In this document: positions 7,640 to 18,643 of the stretch, piece after piece
Position numbering within the stretch: the stretch's first letter is position 1
Layout: each line of letters begins with the position of its first letter
Source of the DNA: Cellulomonas edaphi
GTDB taxonomy: Bacteria; Actinomycetota; Actinomycetes; Actinomycetales; Cellulomonadaceae
DNA: 64,000 nt
Assembly (NCBI RefSeq): GCF_030362815.1
Contig: NZ_JAUCGR010000004.1
Span: forward strand, 240,435 to 304,434
Direction: 5' to 3'
The notes under the pieces: generated by a model
Told to the model about the DNA's origin: nothing
The model's input: the letters and a program-made list of their open reading frames with translations, nothing else
Database searches by the model: none
Translations under genes and position numbers: made by a program

Positions 7640-8425
7640 ATGGACCTGGGACTCGCAGGGCGCATCGCGGTGGTCACGGGCGCGAGCAAGGGCATCGGCC
7701 TGGCCGTGACCCGCACGCTGGCGCGCGAGGGCGTGCGCGTGGTGGCCGGTGCCCGCACCAGCACGCCCGAGCTCGACGCCCTCGTGGCCACCGGCAGCGT
7801 CCGCCACGTGCCGGTCGACCTGTCGACCGCCGACGGACCGGCCTCTCTCGTCGGCGCCGCCCTCGAGCTCGGCGCGATCGACATCCTGGTCAACAACGTG
7901 GGTGCGGTCACGCCTCGCACCGCGGGCTTCCTGTCCGTGACCGACGACGAGTGGGCGGCGAGCCTCAACCTCGGCCTCATGGCCGCGATCCGCGCCACCC
8001 GGGCCGTGCTGGGCCCGATGCTCGAGGCGGGAGGAGGCTCGATCGTGACCATCAGCTCGGTCAACGCCTTCCTGCCCGACCCGACGGTCATCGACTACAG
8101 CGCGACGAAGGCCGCGCTGACCAACTTCTCCAAGTCCCTGTCGAAGGAGGTGGGCGCGCGGGGCGTCCGGCTCAACACCATCAGCCCGGGGCCCGTCGCG
8201 ACGGACCTGTGGCTGGGGGCCGACGGCGTCGCCGCTCGCCTGGGTCGTGCCTCCGGCAGCGAGCCCGGTGCGGTGTCCGACGCCGCCGCCGGGCAGTCGG
8301 TGACCGGGAGGTTCACGCGGCCGCAGGAGATCGCGGAGCTGGTCGCCCTGCTGGCCAGCGACGTGGTCGCGAACGTGACCGGGGCGGACTTCGTCATCGA
8401 CGGCGGACTGACGACCCAGACGTAG
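7640..8425 (+). CDS. Short-chain dehydrogenase/reductase (SDR)
   Basis: A 261-residue NAD(P)-dependent oxidoreductase of the classical SDR family. It has the cofactor motif TGASKGIG at residues 14-21, NNVGA near 90-94, the catalytic Ser in ISSVNA near 138 and YSATK near 153-157 with the catalytic Tyr and Lys. A C-terminal DGGLTTQT is typical of FabG-like members. It starts 3 bases after the hydrolase stop and is surely cotranscribed with it. The substrate is unknown. The second strand residues (GARTS) do not clearly decide between NAD and NADP. Confidence 0.88.
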   Translation: MDLGLAGRIAVVTGASKGIGLAVTRTLAREGVRVVAGARTSTPELDALVATGSVRHVPVDLSTADGPASLVGAALELGAIDILVNNVGAVTPRTAGFLSVTDDEWAASLNLGLMAAIRATRAVLGPMLEAGGGSIVTISSVNAFLPDPTVIDYSATKAALTNFSKSLSKEVGARGVRLNTISPGPVATDLWLGADGVAARLGRASGSEPGAVSDAAAGQSVTGRFTRPQEIAELVALLASDVVANVTGADFVIDGGLTTQT

Positions 8426-8522
8426 CCGACCGCCGTTCACAAGGCGATCCCGCGGACGTATCGTCGGGAGATGCCGGTCGACCGGCATGCCGGGTGAGCG
8501 ACGATCGACGCGGGGAGCCCCG

Positions 8523-9485
8523 ATGGCAGCTCGGGCCAGCACACGGGAGTACGACCAGTTCGGCCCGTGGATCGACGAGGTGCGTGGCCCGCAGGACGTG
8601 CCGGCGCTGTACAGCGACTACCCGATCGACTTCGCCGCGGGCGAGCTGGTGCTGAAGATCCCCCGCAACATCGCGCGTCGCGACGCGACGCCCGACATGG
8701 ACCTGTACGACCACCTGCTCCTGCTGCGCCGCGACGACTTCGTGGTGCTGAGCCGGACGGACCCGACGGCGGGCGGCGCGCCGGACGGCGCACCGTACGG
8801 CCAGCGGGTGCTGGCCTTCCAGGACATCGCCGCGATCCATGACGTCGTGAACCTGCTCGACGGCCGCCTGTCGATCCTGGCGCGGGACGGCGACGTCGTG
8901 TCCGTCGCGTACAACGGTGCCGCCCGGGCGAGCGTCGACCGCCTGATCGACGTGCTGCGCGCAGGGCTGTGGACGTACCCGCCGGCCCCGACCGGGGAAC
9001 TGCTGGCCGGCGCCGCGCCCGAGGCCGAGGGCGCGGCCCCGCTGGCCCGTCACGACGGTGCCCTGATGGGCGACTTCGAGTCCGTGGCCCGCCGGTTCGG
9101 CGGTCTCAAGCCATGGGCGTGGCACGACCGCCAGGTGGTGCCTCCGCGCGGGTCCGGCTGGCGCGCGCTCGCGCGCCGGCTCACCCACGCCATGTCACCG
9201 ATGACCCTGCACGCGGCGGTGCTCGCCACCGACGACGTCGCGCTCGACGTGTTCGGGCGGCGCGGGTGGCTCATCCGCGGCAAGGCGCCGGAGCTCTCGT
9301 CGGCACGGCTGGTCATCCCGTTCGGCGCACTGGAGAACGTCCGGACGGCGCCGCACGACGAGTACCACGGCGTCTCCGAGGTGACGTTCGGCTCGGGCGA
9401 CGCGCGCGTGTCGATCTGCGTGCCGCAGGACTCGGGCGCGCTGCACGGCATCGAGCGGGCCCTGGTGGGCGTCGGGCGGACGTGA
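8523..9485 (+). CDS. Hypothetical protein, 320 aa
   Basis: Not recognised. The protein is soluble, has no signal peptide and no membrane segment, and appears to be made of two beta-rich halves (about 25-145 and 210-320) joined by a Pro/Ala-rich linker. Conserved-looking stretches include YSDYPIDFAAGELVLKIPRNI and LDVFGRRGWLIRGKAPEL. Two weakly similar beta modules could be PH-like, but this is a guess. The ATG at 8523 has GGGGAG upstream. It is followed by tRNA-Arg on the other strand. Confidence 0.65.
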   Translation: MAARASTREYDQFGPWIDEVRGPQDVPALYSDYPIDFAAGELVLKIPRNIARRDATPDMDLYDHLLLLRRDDFVVLSRTDPTAGGAPDGAPYGQRVLAFQDIAAIHDVVNLLDGRLSILARDGDVVSVAYNGAARASVDRLIDVLRAGLWTYPPAPTGELLAGAAPEAEGAAPLARHDGALMGDFESVARRFGGLKPWAWHDRQVVPPRGSGWRALARRLTHAMSPMTLHAAVLATDDVALDVFGRRGWLIRGKAPELSSARLVIPFGALENVRTAPHDEYHGVSEVTFGSGDARVSICVPQDSGALHGIERALVGVGRT

Positions 9486-9493
9486 TCTCGCGG

Positions 9494-9566
<73 letters not shown>

Positions 9567-9676
9567 TGGGTGTGCGCGGGTGCCCACCGCGTCGGGTGCA
9601 CCCGGCGCACAGGCTACCGCCCGGTGCGGACCGTCGAACGCGGCAGTGACGGCTCCCGCCGCCCTACGGTGGGCCC

Positions 9677-10762
9677 ATGACGGAGGGCTCGGAGGCGCTG
9701 CTGGTCGGCCCGCGCGGTCGTCGCCTGTGCCTCGAGCTCGCGCAGGTCATGGCCCGTGACGCGGGGTCGCCGCCGTCGGAGGACCTCCTCAGGGCGGTCA
9801 TGTTCGCGGCGCACGGGCTCGATCCCGGGTCGTCGGCCGTGATGGTGATCGGCGGCGACGCCATCCCCACGGCCACACCGGCCGAGGTGGCCGAGAGGCT
9901 GGACGCGCTCGCGCTCGCGCCGGTGGACGAACGCGGCATGCTCGAGGCGCTCCGGGCGGCGGTCGACAGCGCGCGGTACTGGCAGGAGCCCGACGGCGAC
10001 GACGTGCTGGCCGGCACCGCCGAGGTGCGGGCGTCGCTGGCCCGCTTCGCCGTCGTGGCCGCGACCACCGAGGCCGCAGCGTGGTGGTCGACGCCGCTCG
10101 CGCGGGACGAGCAGTGGGCCGTGACCTTCGACGACCCCGCGACGGCGCGGCTGTCGGCCACGAACGCCGTGGATCTCCTCGCGCTGTGGCGCGCGCACGC
10201 CGGGCAGGAGGAGGCCCGAGCGATGCGCGAGTGGCCGACGGACCCGCGAGCGAACTTCAGCGCCACGTGGTGGTCGACGCCGCCGGCGGAGCTGACCCGC
10301 ACCACCCGCGCCCGTGGCGCCCTGGGGCCGATGGGGCTGTGGCTGGTGGAGGACGCGTACGACTGGGACCGCGCCACTGCGGGACCGGTCTCGGTGCCGC
10401 CGGCCGCGCGGATCTACGAGGTCGACGGGCCCCACGCGTGGGTGTCCCTGTGCCGCCGGTACCCGCTCGAGGTCACGGCCTCGCGGCGGCACGACTGGTA
10501 CCGCGCCACGGGCGTCGAGGGCAGGTGGCTGATGCCCGACTGGGCGCGCGTCGCAGGGGACGTCGACGCCGTGCACCTCACGGTCCGTGGCTACCTCACG
10601 GCGGCGGGGCGCGCGCTGCCGGTGACCGACGACGCCTCGACCGTCCTGGCGGGGTGGCACCCCGACGCGACCTGGTGGCTGGTCGACGTCCCCACGTCGC
10701 CGGGGGACGCGCGCAGGTGGTCCCGGGACGACGAGGGCGCCTGGACCGAAGTGCCGCGATGA
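9677..10762 (+). CDS. Hypothetical protein, 361 aa
   Basis: Not recognised. The sequence is soluble and rich in Trp: repeated WWSTP motifs occur near residues 135-139 and 199-203, and ATWWLVD occurs near 332-338. The repeated WWSTP suggests an internal duplication of a module of about 65 residues. No signal peptide or membrane segment. A TACGGT hexamer (9665-9670) 6 bases before the ATG suggests a leaderless transcript. It precedes the first GTPase pair by 78 bases, and no functional link is evident. Confidence 0.7.
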   Translation: MTEGSEALLVGPRGRRLCLELAQVMARDAGSPPSEDLLRAVMFAAHGLDPGSSAVMVIGGDAIPTATPAEVAERLDALALAPVDERGMLEALRAAVDSARYWQEPDGDDVLAGTAEVRASLARFAVVAATTEAAAWWSTPLARDEQWAVTFDDPATARLSATNAVDLLALWRAHAGQEEARAMREWPTDPRANFSATWWSTPPAELTRTTRARGALGPMGLWLVEDAYDWDRATAGPVSVPPAARIYEVDGPHAWVSLCRRYPLEVTASRRHDWYRATGVEGRWLMPDWARVAGDVDAVHLTVRGYLTAAGRALPVTDDASTVLAGWHPDATWWLVDVPTSPGDARRWSRDDEGAWTEVPR

Positions 10763-10840
10763 CCCCGGTCTGCCCGACTGGTGGGCCGCGCACCGCGTGG
10801 CGCGTTTGGCCTGGTCAGGTCCGACCCTGAGAATGAGCGG

Positions 10841-12574
10841 GTGAGCGTTCAGCCGGGGACAGCGTCGGCGCCGCCGGCCCGTGACCCGGCGACCGGTCGG
10901 CACTCGGCCGACGACCCCCGCGCCATCCTCGCGCGCCCCCTGGCATCGGCCTCGCTGCTCGACGCGGTCCGCGACCTGCGACGCGACGTCCACGCGACCG
11001 AGTTCCCGCTCGCGCTGGAGGGGAAGCCGGCCGCCGAGGCCTCCCGCGCCAGGCTCGTCGACCAGCTCGACGAGCACCTCGTCCCGCGGCTCACGGAGCT
11101 GTCCGCCCCGGCCGTCGTGGTGGTGGCCGGGTCCACCGGGGCGGGCAAGTCGACGCTGGTGAACTCCCTGGTGGGAGCGGAGGTCAGCACCGCTGGCGTG
11201 CTGCGCCCGACCACGCGCCGGCCCGTGCTGGTGCACCATCCGCTGGACACCGAGCTGCTCTCGCACCACCCGGTCCTCGAGTCCGTCGAGGTCGTGGCCG
11301 ACGAGCACGTGCCGCGCGGCATCGCGCTGCTGGACGCGCCCGACCTGGACTCCGTGCTGGAGTCGAACCGGGAGTCCGCGCACCGGCTGCTCGAGGCCGC
11401 CGACCTGTGGCTGTTCGTCACCACGGCGGCCCGGTACGGCGACGCGCTGCCGTGGAAGGTGCTCCAGGACGCGGTCGAGCGCGGTGCCTCGATCGCCATG
11501 GTGCTGAACCGCGTGCCGTCCGACTCGCTCCCGACCGTGCGCGGCGACCTCCTGGGTCGCCTGCGGTCGCACGGGCTCGAGGGGTCGCCGCTGTTCGTCG
11601 TGCCCGACATGGGACCGCACCAGGGACTGCTCGCCGCGGCCGCCGTCGCGCCCGTGAACCGGTGGCTGAACATGCTCGCCGGGCCCGACCGCGCGCGCAC
11701 GGTGATCGGCCGCACCCTGCGCGGTTCGCTCACGGCGCTGCGTGACTGGGTCGAGGAGCTGGCCGAGGCGGTCCAGGAGCAGGCCGACGCGGCCGCGGCG
11801 ATCACGGTAGCGGTCGACGAGGCGCTCGTCACGCCCGCGCGCGCCGCCGCGGACGCCGTCCGGATCGGGGCGGTGGCCGACGGCCCCGTCCGCGCGCGGT
11901 GGGCCGAGCTCAGCGCCGAGGGCGGTCCGTTGGACGGCGTCGTCGGCTCGTCGGGCAAGGTCCGCGGCTCGGCCCGCGCCGGGCGCGCGCGGGCGCTCGC
12001 GCTCGCCCCGCTCACCGACGACCTGACGCGCTCTGCCGCGGCGACGCTCTCCGACGCGGGTGCGCGCACCGAGGTTGCTCTGCGCGACGCGCTGAGCAAC
12101 GAGTCCGCGCCTGCTGGCGGCAGCTCGATCGCTCAGGCGTGGCGCCGCGAGGGCGCCCTCACGCGGCGCACCACCGCCGCCGAGCTGGCCGCGCGCACGT
12201 GGACGGCCCAGGGTCCGCGCGTGGTGCGCGCCGGTCTGGCCGCCCCCGACGACGAGGCGAGCGGTCGCGCCCTGGCACGCGTGCAGAAGAACCGGGCCAA
12301 GGCGGTCAAGGCGCTCGGCGAGGAGGGCCTCGCCGCGGTGGCGCTCGCGGCCGCGGCCGGGGTCACGGAGGCGTCCACGCTGCTCGTCACGCTCGTCGGT
12401 CCCGTCGGCCGGCGGATGGTCGACGAGCTCGCGGCTGACCTGACCGACCGCGCGGAGGCGCAGGCCAGGCTCGAGCGCGCGCTCGTCGGCGAGCTGCTCG
12501 CCGACCCCCATCTCGCCGACGATGCTGCCGCGCGGCTCCGCCTGCGCCTGGCCGTCCTCAAGGGGCTGACATGA
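10841..12574 (+). CDS. Dynamin-like GTPase, first pair, upstream member
   Basis: A 577-residue P-loop GTPase of the actinobacterial dynamin-like group (related by layout to DynA/DynB of Streptomyces and IniA/IniC of mycobacteria), often mislabelled ABC transporter. G1 is AGSTGAGKST near residues 96-105, G2/switch I LRPTTRRPV near 123-131, and G3 LLDAPDLDSV near 162-171. The G4 position reads VLNRVPSD, lacking a clean NKxD. A helical C-terminal region with a hydrophobic stretch near 490-520 (AAVALAAAAGVTEASTLLVTLVG) probably touches membrane. The GTG at 10841 fits residue spacing; GTG/ATG starts up to 10781 are possible. Its stop overlaps the next start by 4 bases (ATGA). Confidence 0.75.
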   Translation: MSVQPGTASAPPARDPATGRHSADDPRAILARPLASASLLDAVRDLRRDVHATEFPLALEGKPAAEASRARLVDQLDEHLVPRLTELSAPAVVVVAGSTGAGKSTLVNSLVGAEVSTAGVLRPTTRRPVLVHHPLDTELLSHHPVLESVEVVADEHVPRGIALLDAPDLDSVLESNRESAHRLLEAADLWLFVTTAARYGDALPWKVLQDAVERGASIAMVLNRVPSDSLPTVRGDLLGRLRSHGLEGSPLFVVPDMGPHQGLLAAAAVAPVNRWLNMLAGPDRARTVIGRTLRGSLTALRDWVEELAEAVQEQADAAAAITVAVDEALVTPARAAADAVRIGAVADGPVRARWAELSAEGGPLDGVVGSSGKVRGSARAGRARALALAPLTDDLTRSAAATLSDAGARTEVALRDALSNESAPAGGSSIAQAWRREGALTRRTTAAELAARTWTAQGPRVVRAGLAAPDDEASGRALARVQKNRAKAVKALGEEGLAAVALAAAAGVTEASTLLVTLVGPVGRRMVDELAADLTDRAEAQARLERALVGELLADPHLADDAAARLRLRLAVLKGLT

Positions 12575-14022
12575 GCGACTCCGAGACCCTGCAGGCGCGC
12601 GTCGACGCGTTGGTCGACGCGATCGAGCGAGGTGGGTCGCGGCTCGACCCCGCCGTCGTGGAGCGGGCGACCAGGGGCGTCGAGGGCGCCCGCGAGCGGC
12701 TCGCGCTCGGTGTCGACCACACCGTCGTGGCGCTGGTCGGCGGCACGGGGTCCGGCAAGTCCAGCCTCTTCAACACCGTGTCCGGGCTGCGCTTCGCCGA
12801 CGTGGGCGTGCGCCGACCGACCACCTCCCAGGTCACGGCGTGCGTGTGGGGGAGCGATGCCAGCGCCCTGCTCGACTGGCTCGGCGTCGAGCCCGGGCGG
12901 CGCATCGAGCGCGAGAGCGCGCTCGACGGCGAGTCGCAGGTGGCTCTGCGCGGCCTGGTGCTGCTCGACCTGCCGGACCACGACTCGATCGAGCCCGAGC
13001 ACCGGGCGGTCGTGGACCGGCTGCTCCCGCAGGCCGACCTGCTCGTGTGGGTGGTGGACCCTCAGAAGTACGCCGACGACGCGCTGCACACGGGGTACCT
13101 GCAGCGCCTGGTCGGGCACGAGGCGTCGATGCTCGTGGTGATGAACCAGATCGACACCGTGCAGCCGGGTGAGCGCGCGGGGCTGCTCGAGGACGTCGCT
13201 CGCCTGCTGGTGGCCGACGGCCTCACCGGCGTGCCGGTGCGCGCGGTGTCGGCCGCCACCGGCGACGGGATCGCCGAGCTGCGCGAGTCGCTCGCCGCCT
13301 CCGTGGCCGGGCGCTCGCTCGCGGCGACCCGGGCGGCGGCCGAGATCCGGGACGCGGTGGATGCCGTCGGGACCCAGGTGGGCGCTCGTGAGCCGGCCGT
13401 CCTGTCGGTCACGGGCGTCGTCGACACCCTCGCCTCGGCGGCCGGGCTCCCGGCCGTCGCCGCGGCGGTGGGAGCGGCGAGCCGCGGCCGCGACGCGACC
13501 ATGCCGTCGCCCGGCCCGGTCCAGGTGCACGCCGTGGGCCTGGCCCGGTCGGCGTGGCTGGAACCGCTGGCCGCGGCCCTGCCGGCGCGGTGGGCGGCAG
13601 ACCTGGACGCGCGCGTCGCGTCGTCGGCGCAGATCGGCGCCGCGGTGGGGGACGCGCTCGCCAGGATCACGATCGACACGCGGCGCTCCGCGTCCGCCGT
13701 GGCGCTCACCGCGGCCGCAGCCGTGCTCGGCGTCCTGACGATCATGGTCGCCGCGCTGGCCGTCGGCACCATGGTGGGGGACGGGGACCAGTACGACTGG
13801 GCGCAGTGGGTGGCGGTGGCGCTCGCGGCCGGCGCGGTGGCGTGCGTGCTCGGAGCCGCTGCAGCGCGGCGTGCGGCCGGCCGACGACGCGGCTCGGCAA
13901 CCCTGCGGGAGGGGCGCAGCGCCATCGAGGGCGTCGCGCACGAGCTCCTCTTGGAGCCTGCCCAGCAGGTGCTGGCCGAGCACCGCGAGGTACGTGAGCG
14001 TGTGGCCGTGGCGCGCGGCTGA
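12571..14022 (+). CDS. YfjP-type membrane GTPase, first pair, downstream member
   Basis: A 483-residue GTPase with all motifs clear: G1 GGTGSGKSS near residues 57-65, switch RRPTTSQ near 83-89, G3 DLPDHDSI near 132-139, G4 NQID near 191-194 and G5 SAATG near 228-232. Two transmembrane helices follow near 372-402 and 413-432, then a basic helical tail. This fits the YfjP family (Era/dynamin-like). The start codon overlaps the stop of the preceding GTPase gene (ATGA), so the two are translationally coupled and probably form a heteromer, as dynamin-like pairs do in relatives. A paralogous pair lies at 16724-20208. Confidence 0.8.
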   Translation: MSDSETLQARVDALVDAIERGGSRLDPAVVERATRGVEGARERLALGVDHTVVALVGGTGSGKSSLFNTVSGLRFADVGVRRPTTSQVTACVWGSDASALLDWLGVEPGRRIERESALDGESQVALRGLVLLDLPDHDSIEPEHRAVVDRLLPQADLLVWVVDPQKYADDALHTGYLQRLVGHEASMLVVMNQIDTVQPGERAGLLEDVARLLVADGLTGVPVRAVSAATGDGIAELRESLAASVAGRSLAATRAAAEIRDAVDAVGTQVGAREPAVLSVTGVVDTLASAAGLPAVAAAVGAASRGRDATMPSPGPVQVHAVGLARSAWLEPLAAALPARWAADLDARVASSAQIGAAVGDALARITIDTRRSASAVALTAAAAVLGVLTIMVAALAVGTMVGDGDQYDWAQWVAVALAAGAVACVLGAAAARRAAGRRRGSATLREGRSAIEGVAHELLLEPAQQVLAEHREVRERVAVARG

Positions 14023-14161
14023 CGTCGACGCGACCACAGCCCCCGCCCGCCGGCGTCCTGGCCCCGGAACCTCTCCCTCCCGGCCGGCGCGACGTCCCCG
14101 TTCGACGACTCTCGTGGCCATGAGCCCCGCACCCGCCGGGGCGCCGGCGAAGGAGAGTCAC

Positions 14162-14731
14162 ATGAGCACGCAGAGCCTCGACGTCACCGTGGTGGGCTGG
14201 ATCGGCAGCGACGTCACCCTGTTCCCGGCCCGTGAGGGCCGGCAGGCGTACACCTCGTTCCGGGTCGCGAGCACCCGGCGGTACTTCGACCGCAGCACCG
14301 GTGCGTGGCGGGACGGGCGCACCGAGTGGTTCCGCGTCAAGGTGTGGCGCGCGCTCGCGGTCAACGCCGCGGCGTCGCTGCGCAAGGGCGACCCCGTCGT
14401 GGCGCACGGGCGCCTGTCCACGGAGGAATGGGTGAGCGCGGACGGCACGCCGCGCAGCGGGCTCGTGCTCGAGGCGGTCACCGTGGCGCACGACCTGGCG
14501 TTCGGGTCCAGCAACTTCCGCCGCACCATCAGCGGCGCGGCGCGCGCCGAGGACGTGCCCGCCGACGTCACCGACCTCGAGGAGGTGCCCGACGAGCCGA
14601 ACGAGCGGTTCGTGCCGGCGAGCGCGGTCGACGACGGCGAGGCCGAGCCCGAGACCGAGTCCGAGGAGATCGACGAGCTGCGCGAGGGGGCGCGATCCTG
14701 GCCGGAGAGCGAGCTCGCCGCCAGCAGGTGA
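14162..14731 (+). CDS. ssb: Single-stranded DNA-binding protein paralogue
   Basis: A 189-residue protein whose first 115 residues are an SSB OB-fold (VVGWIGSDVTLF, SFRVASTRRYFDRSTGAWRDG, WFRVKVWRALA, GDPVVAHGRLSTEEW). The C-terminus is acidic but ends PESELAASR and lacks the DDDIPF-like tip that recruits partners in the main replicative SSB. The main ssb normally sits between rpsF and rplI, so this is probably a second, SsbB-like protein for specialised DNA work. The ATG at 14162 has an AAGGAG site. It lies between the first GTPase pair and ettA. Confidence 0.88.
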   Translation: MSTQSLDVTVVGWIGSDVTLFPAREGRQAYTSFRVASTRRYFDRSTGAWRDGRTEWFRVKVWRALAVNAAASLRKGDPVVAHGRLSTEEWVSADGTPRSGLVLEAVTVAHDLAFGSSNFRRTISGAARAEDVPADVTDLEEVPDEPNERFVPASAVDDGEAEPETESEEIDELREGARSWPESELAASR

Positions 14732-14871
14732 TCGCCTAGGCTGGGGACCCGGAATCCCGCGAGGGGCCGGCCGGACGCCTTGCGCGACCGGGCCGGCGTC
14801 TCGACGGGCCGCACCCAGGCCGCACGCAGGCCGACCCCAAGCCCCCGAGCACCGAGGCGGACGAAGAGCCA

Positions 14872-16554
<1,683 letters not shown>

Positions 16555-16607
16555 GCCCGCGGGCCGGTCCGAGCGAGTGCCGGGCCGGCGACCAGAGGCA
16601 TCACGAG

Positions 16608-16644
16608 GACGGGGAGCGCACCGCGCAGGCGGGCGCTCCCCGTC
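16608..16644 (+). terminator. Stem-loop terminator after ettA
   Basis: A perfect 12-bp inverted repeat (16608-16619 and 16633-16644) with a 13-base loop, 54 bases after the ettA stop and 80 bases before the second GTPase pair. It separates the two transcription units. Confidence 0.7.
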
Positions 16645-16723
16645 GTCGTGCCACGCCCCTTGAGCAGGCCCGTCGCTCGCGCTCGACCGGCGAACTCGGG
16701 TCACCACCCAGCACACTGGGCAC

Positions 16724-18643
16724 ATGGAGGCACCCGATCCCCACCGGCCGACGTCGGCGCTGACCGCGGCGCTGGAGGATCTGCGCACCCGCCTGACCAG
16801 TGCGGGCCTGCCCCTGGAGGTACCCGGTGCGGCGGCCGCGCGGCGCGACCGCGCGCTCGCCGTCGACCAGCTCGACGACTACGTGCTGCCCCGGCTGCGG
16901 GCTCAAGGCGCGCCGCTGCTGGTCGTCGTCGGCGGCTCCACGGGCGCGGGCAAGTCGACGCTCGTGAACTCGCTCCTGGGCCAGCAGGCAAGCACGCCGG
17001 GCGTGCTGCGGCCCACCACGCGGTCGCCCGTGCTCGCCCACCACCCGCTCGACGGACGCTGGTTCAGCACCGACCGCGTGCTGCCCGGGCTCGCCCGCCT
17101 CACGTCCGACGAGGCGCACGAGGGCGGCGCGCGAGCCTTGCGGCTCGTCGCGTCCGACGCGCTGCCGCGGGGTCTCGCGCTGCTCGACGCGCCCGACATC
17201 GACTCGGTCGAGGTCGCCAACCGCGAGCTCGCCGGGCAGCTCCTGGCCGCGGCGGACCTGTGGCTGTTCGTCACGACCGCCGCCCGGTACGCCGACGCGG
17301 TCCCGTGGGAGCTGCTCGTCGCGGCCGCCGAGCGCCGCGCCCAGGTGGCGCTCGTCGTCGACCGGGTGGACCCGGGCGCGGAGGCCGTCGTCGGCGACCT
17401 GCGCCGTCTCATGGACGAGCACGGCCTGGAGGCGTCACCCCTGTTCGCGGTGAGGGAGGCGGCGCTCGTCGAGGGCCTCCTTCCCCTGGACGCGGTCGGC
17501 GAGGTGGCCGCCTACCTGTCCGACCTCGGCGCCGACCCCAGCGCCCGCGACGCTGTGGTGGGCGCGACGCTCGACGGCGTCGTCGAGGACCTCGTGCGCC
17601 GCGCGCACCAGCTGGCCGCCGCGAGCGACGCGCAGGTGGATGCCGACCGCCGGCTGCGCGAGGCCACCCGACGGTACGCCGACGACGGGGTCGCCCGAGT
17701 CGCGGCGGCGACGTCGGACGGCACGCTGCTGCGCGGTGAGGTGCTAGCGCGCTGGCAGGACTTCGTGGGCACGGGGGAGTTCTTCCGTGCGATCGAGCAG
17801 CGGGTGGGCCGTGCCCGCGACGCGGTCGTCGGCTTCTTCCGCGGCAAGCCCGCGCAGGCGCCCGACGTCGAGAAGGCCATCGCCCACGGGCTGGAGGCCG
17901 TCATCCTCGACGCGATCGACGAAGCCACCGAGCGCACGTTCGAGGCGTGGCGGGGCGATCCGGCGGGCGCCGGGCTGCTCGACGGCCTCGACCTGTCGCG
18001 GGGATCGGGCGCGACGCGCACCGCCGTGGCGGAGCAGATCCGGCAGTGGCAGGGCGACGTGCTCGAGCTGGTGCGCGAGCAGGGAGCCGACAAGCGGGGC
18101 ACCGCGCGGGCGCTCTCCTTCGGGCTCAACGGGCTGGGCGTGAGCCTCATGGTGCTCGTCTTCGCGTCCACGGGCGGGCTCACGGGCATCGAGGTGGGCA
18201 TCGCGGGCGGCACGGCCGTCGTCGCGCAGAAGCTGCTCGAGGCCGTCTTCGGCGACGAGGCGGTGCGCCGACTCACCACATCCGCCCGTGAGCGCCTCGA
18301 GGAGCGCGTGCGCGGCCTGCTCGACCTCGAGGCCGCGCGCTACGTCAGCCAGCTCGACGCGCTGGGCACCGCGACCGGTGAGGGCGCCGGGCTGCGCGTG
18401 GCCGCCGACGCGGTCGAGCGCGCCGCGGCGCATCACGAGCGCGCGCCGTCGACCGTGCCGGTGGCGCCCGTGGCGCCCGTCGCCGTGCAGCTGCGTGGCG
18501 CCGCGCACTGGCGCGAGCACGGTTCGGCGCCGTCGGCGGAGGTCGCGGTCACGGACGCGTCCGCGGCCGCGGCCGCGGTCGAGGAGAAGTCGTCGCCGCC
18601 GGGCTTCTGGCGACGCCTGTTCGGCCGGCGGGACGAGGCATGA
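16724..18643 (+). CDS. Dynamin-like GTPase, second pair, upstream member
   Basis: A 639-residue paralogue of the 10841 gene product. The N-terminal halves align closely: DQLDDYVLPRL, then G1 GGSTGAGKST near 69-78, LRPTTRSPV near 95-103, G3 LLDAPDIDSV near 152-161 and DLWLFVTTAARYADAVPW near 180-197. G4 reads VVDRVDP. A long hydrophobic hairpin lies near residues 468-512 (LSFGLNGLGVSLMVLVFAS, then GIEVGIAGGTAVVAQKLL). The C-terminus ends GFWRRLFGRRDEA, an amphipathic basic/aromatic tail suited to membrane binding. A weak CACACT hexamer lies 6 bases before the ATG. Its stop overlaps the next start by 4 bases, exactly as in the first pair. Confidence 0.78.
   Translation: MEAPDPHRPTSALTAALEDLRTRLTSAGLPLEVPGAAAARRDRALAVDQLDDYVLPRLRAQGAPLLVVVGGSTGAGKSTLVNSLLGQQASTPGVLRPTTRSPVLAHHPLDGRWFSTDRVLPGLARLTSDEAHEGGARALRLVASDALPRGLALLDAPDIDSVEVANRELAGQLLAAADLWLFVTTAARYADAVPWELLVAAAERRAQVALVVDRVDPGAEAVVGDLRRLMDEHGLEASPLFAVREAALVEGLLPLDAVGEVAAYLSDLGADPSARDAVVGATLDGVVEDLVRRAHQLAAASDAQVDADRRLREATRRYADDGVARVAAATSDGTLLRGEVLARWQDFVGTGEFFRAIEQRVGRARDAVVGFFRGKPAQAPDVEKAIAHGLEAVILDAIDEATERTFEAWRGDPAGAGLLDGLDLSRGSGATRTAVAEQIRQWQGDVLELVREQGADKRGTARALSFGLNGLGVSLMVLVFASTGGLTGIEVGIAGGTAVVAQKLLEAVFGDEAVRRLTTSARERLEERVRGLLDLEAARYVSQLDALGTATGEGAGLRVAADAVERAAAHHERAPSTVPVAPVAPVAVQLRGAAHWREHGSAPSAEVAVTDASAAAAAVEEKSSPPGFWRRLFGRRDEA

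Noticed and set aside
9614..12511. 965-codon open frame on the minus strand
   Set aside because: It is antisense to the 9677 and 10841 genes; composition is Arg/Gly/Ala-rich with no domain. Such shadow frames are expected at this GC content.
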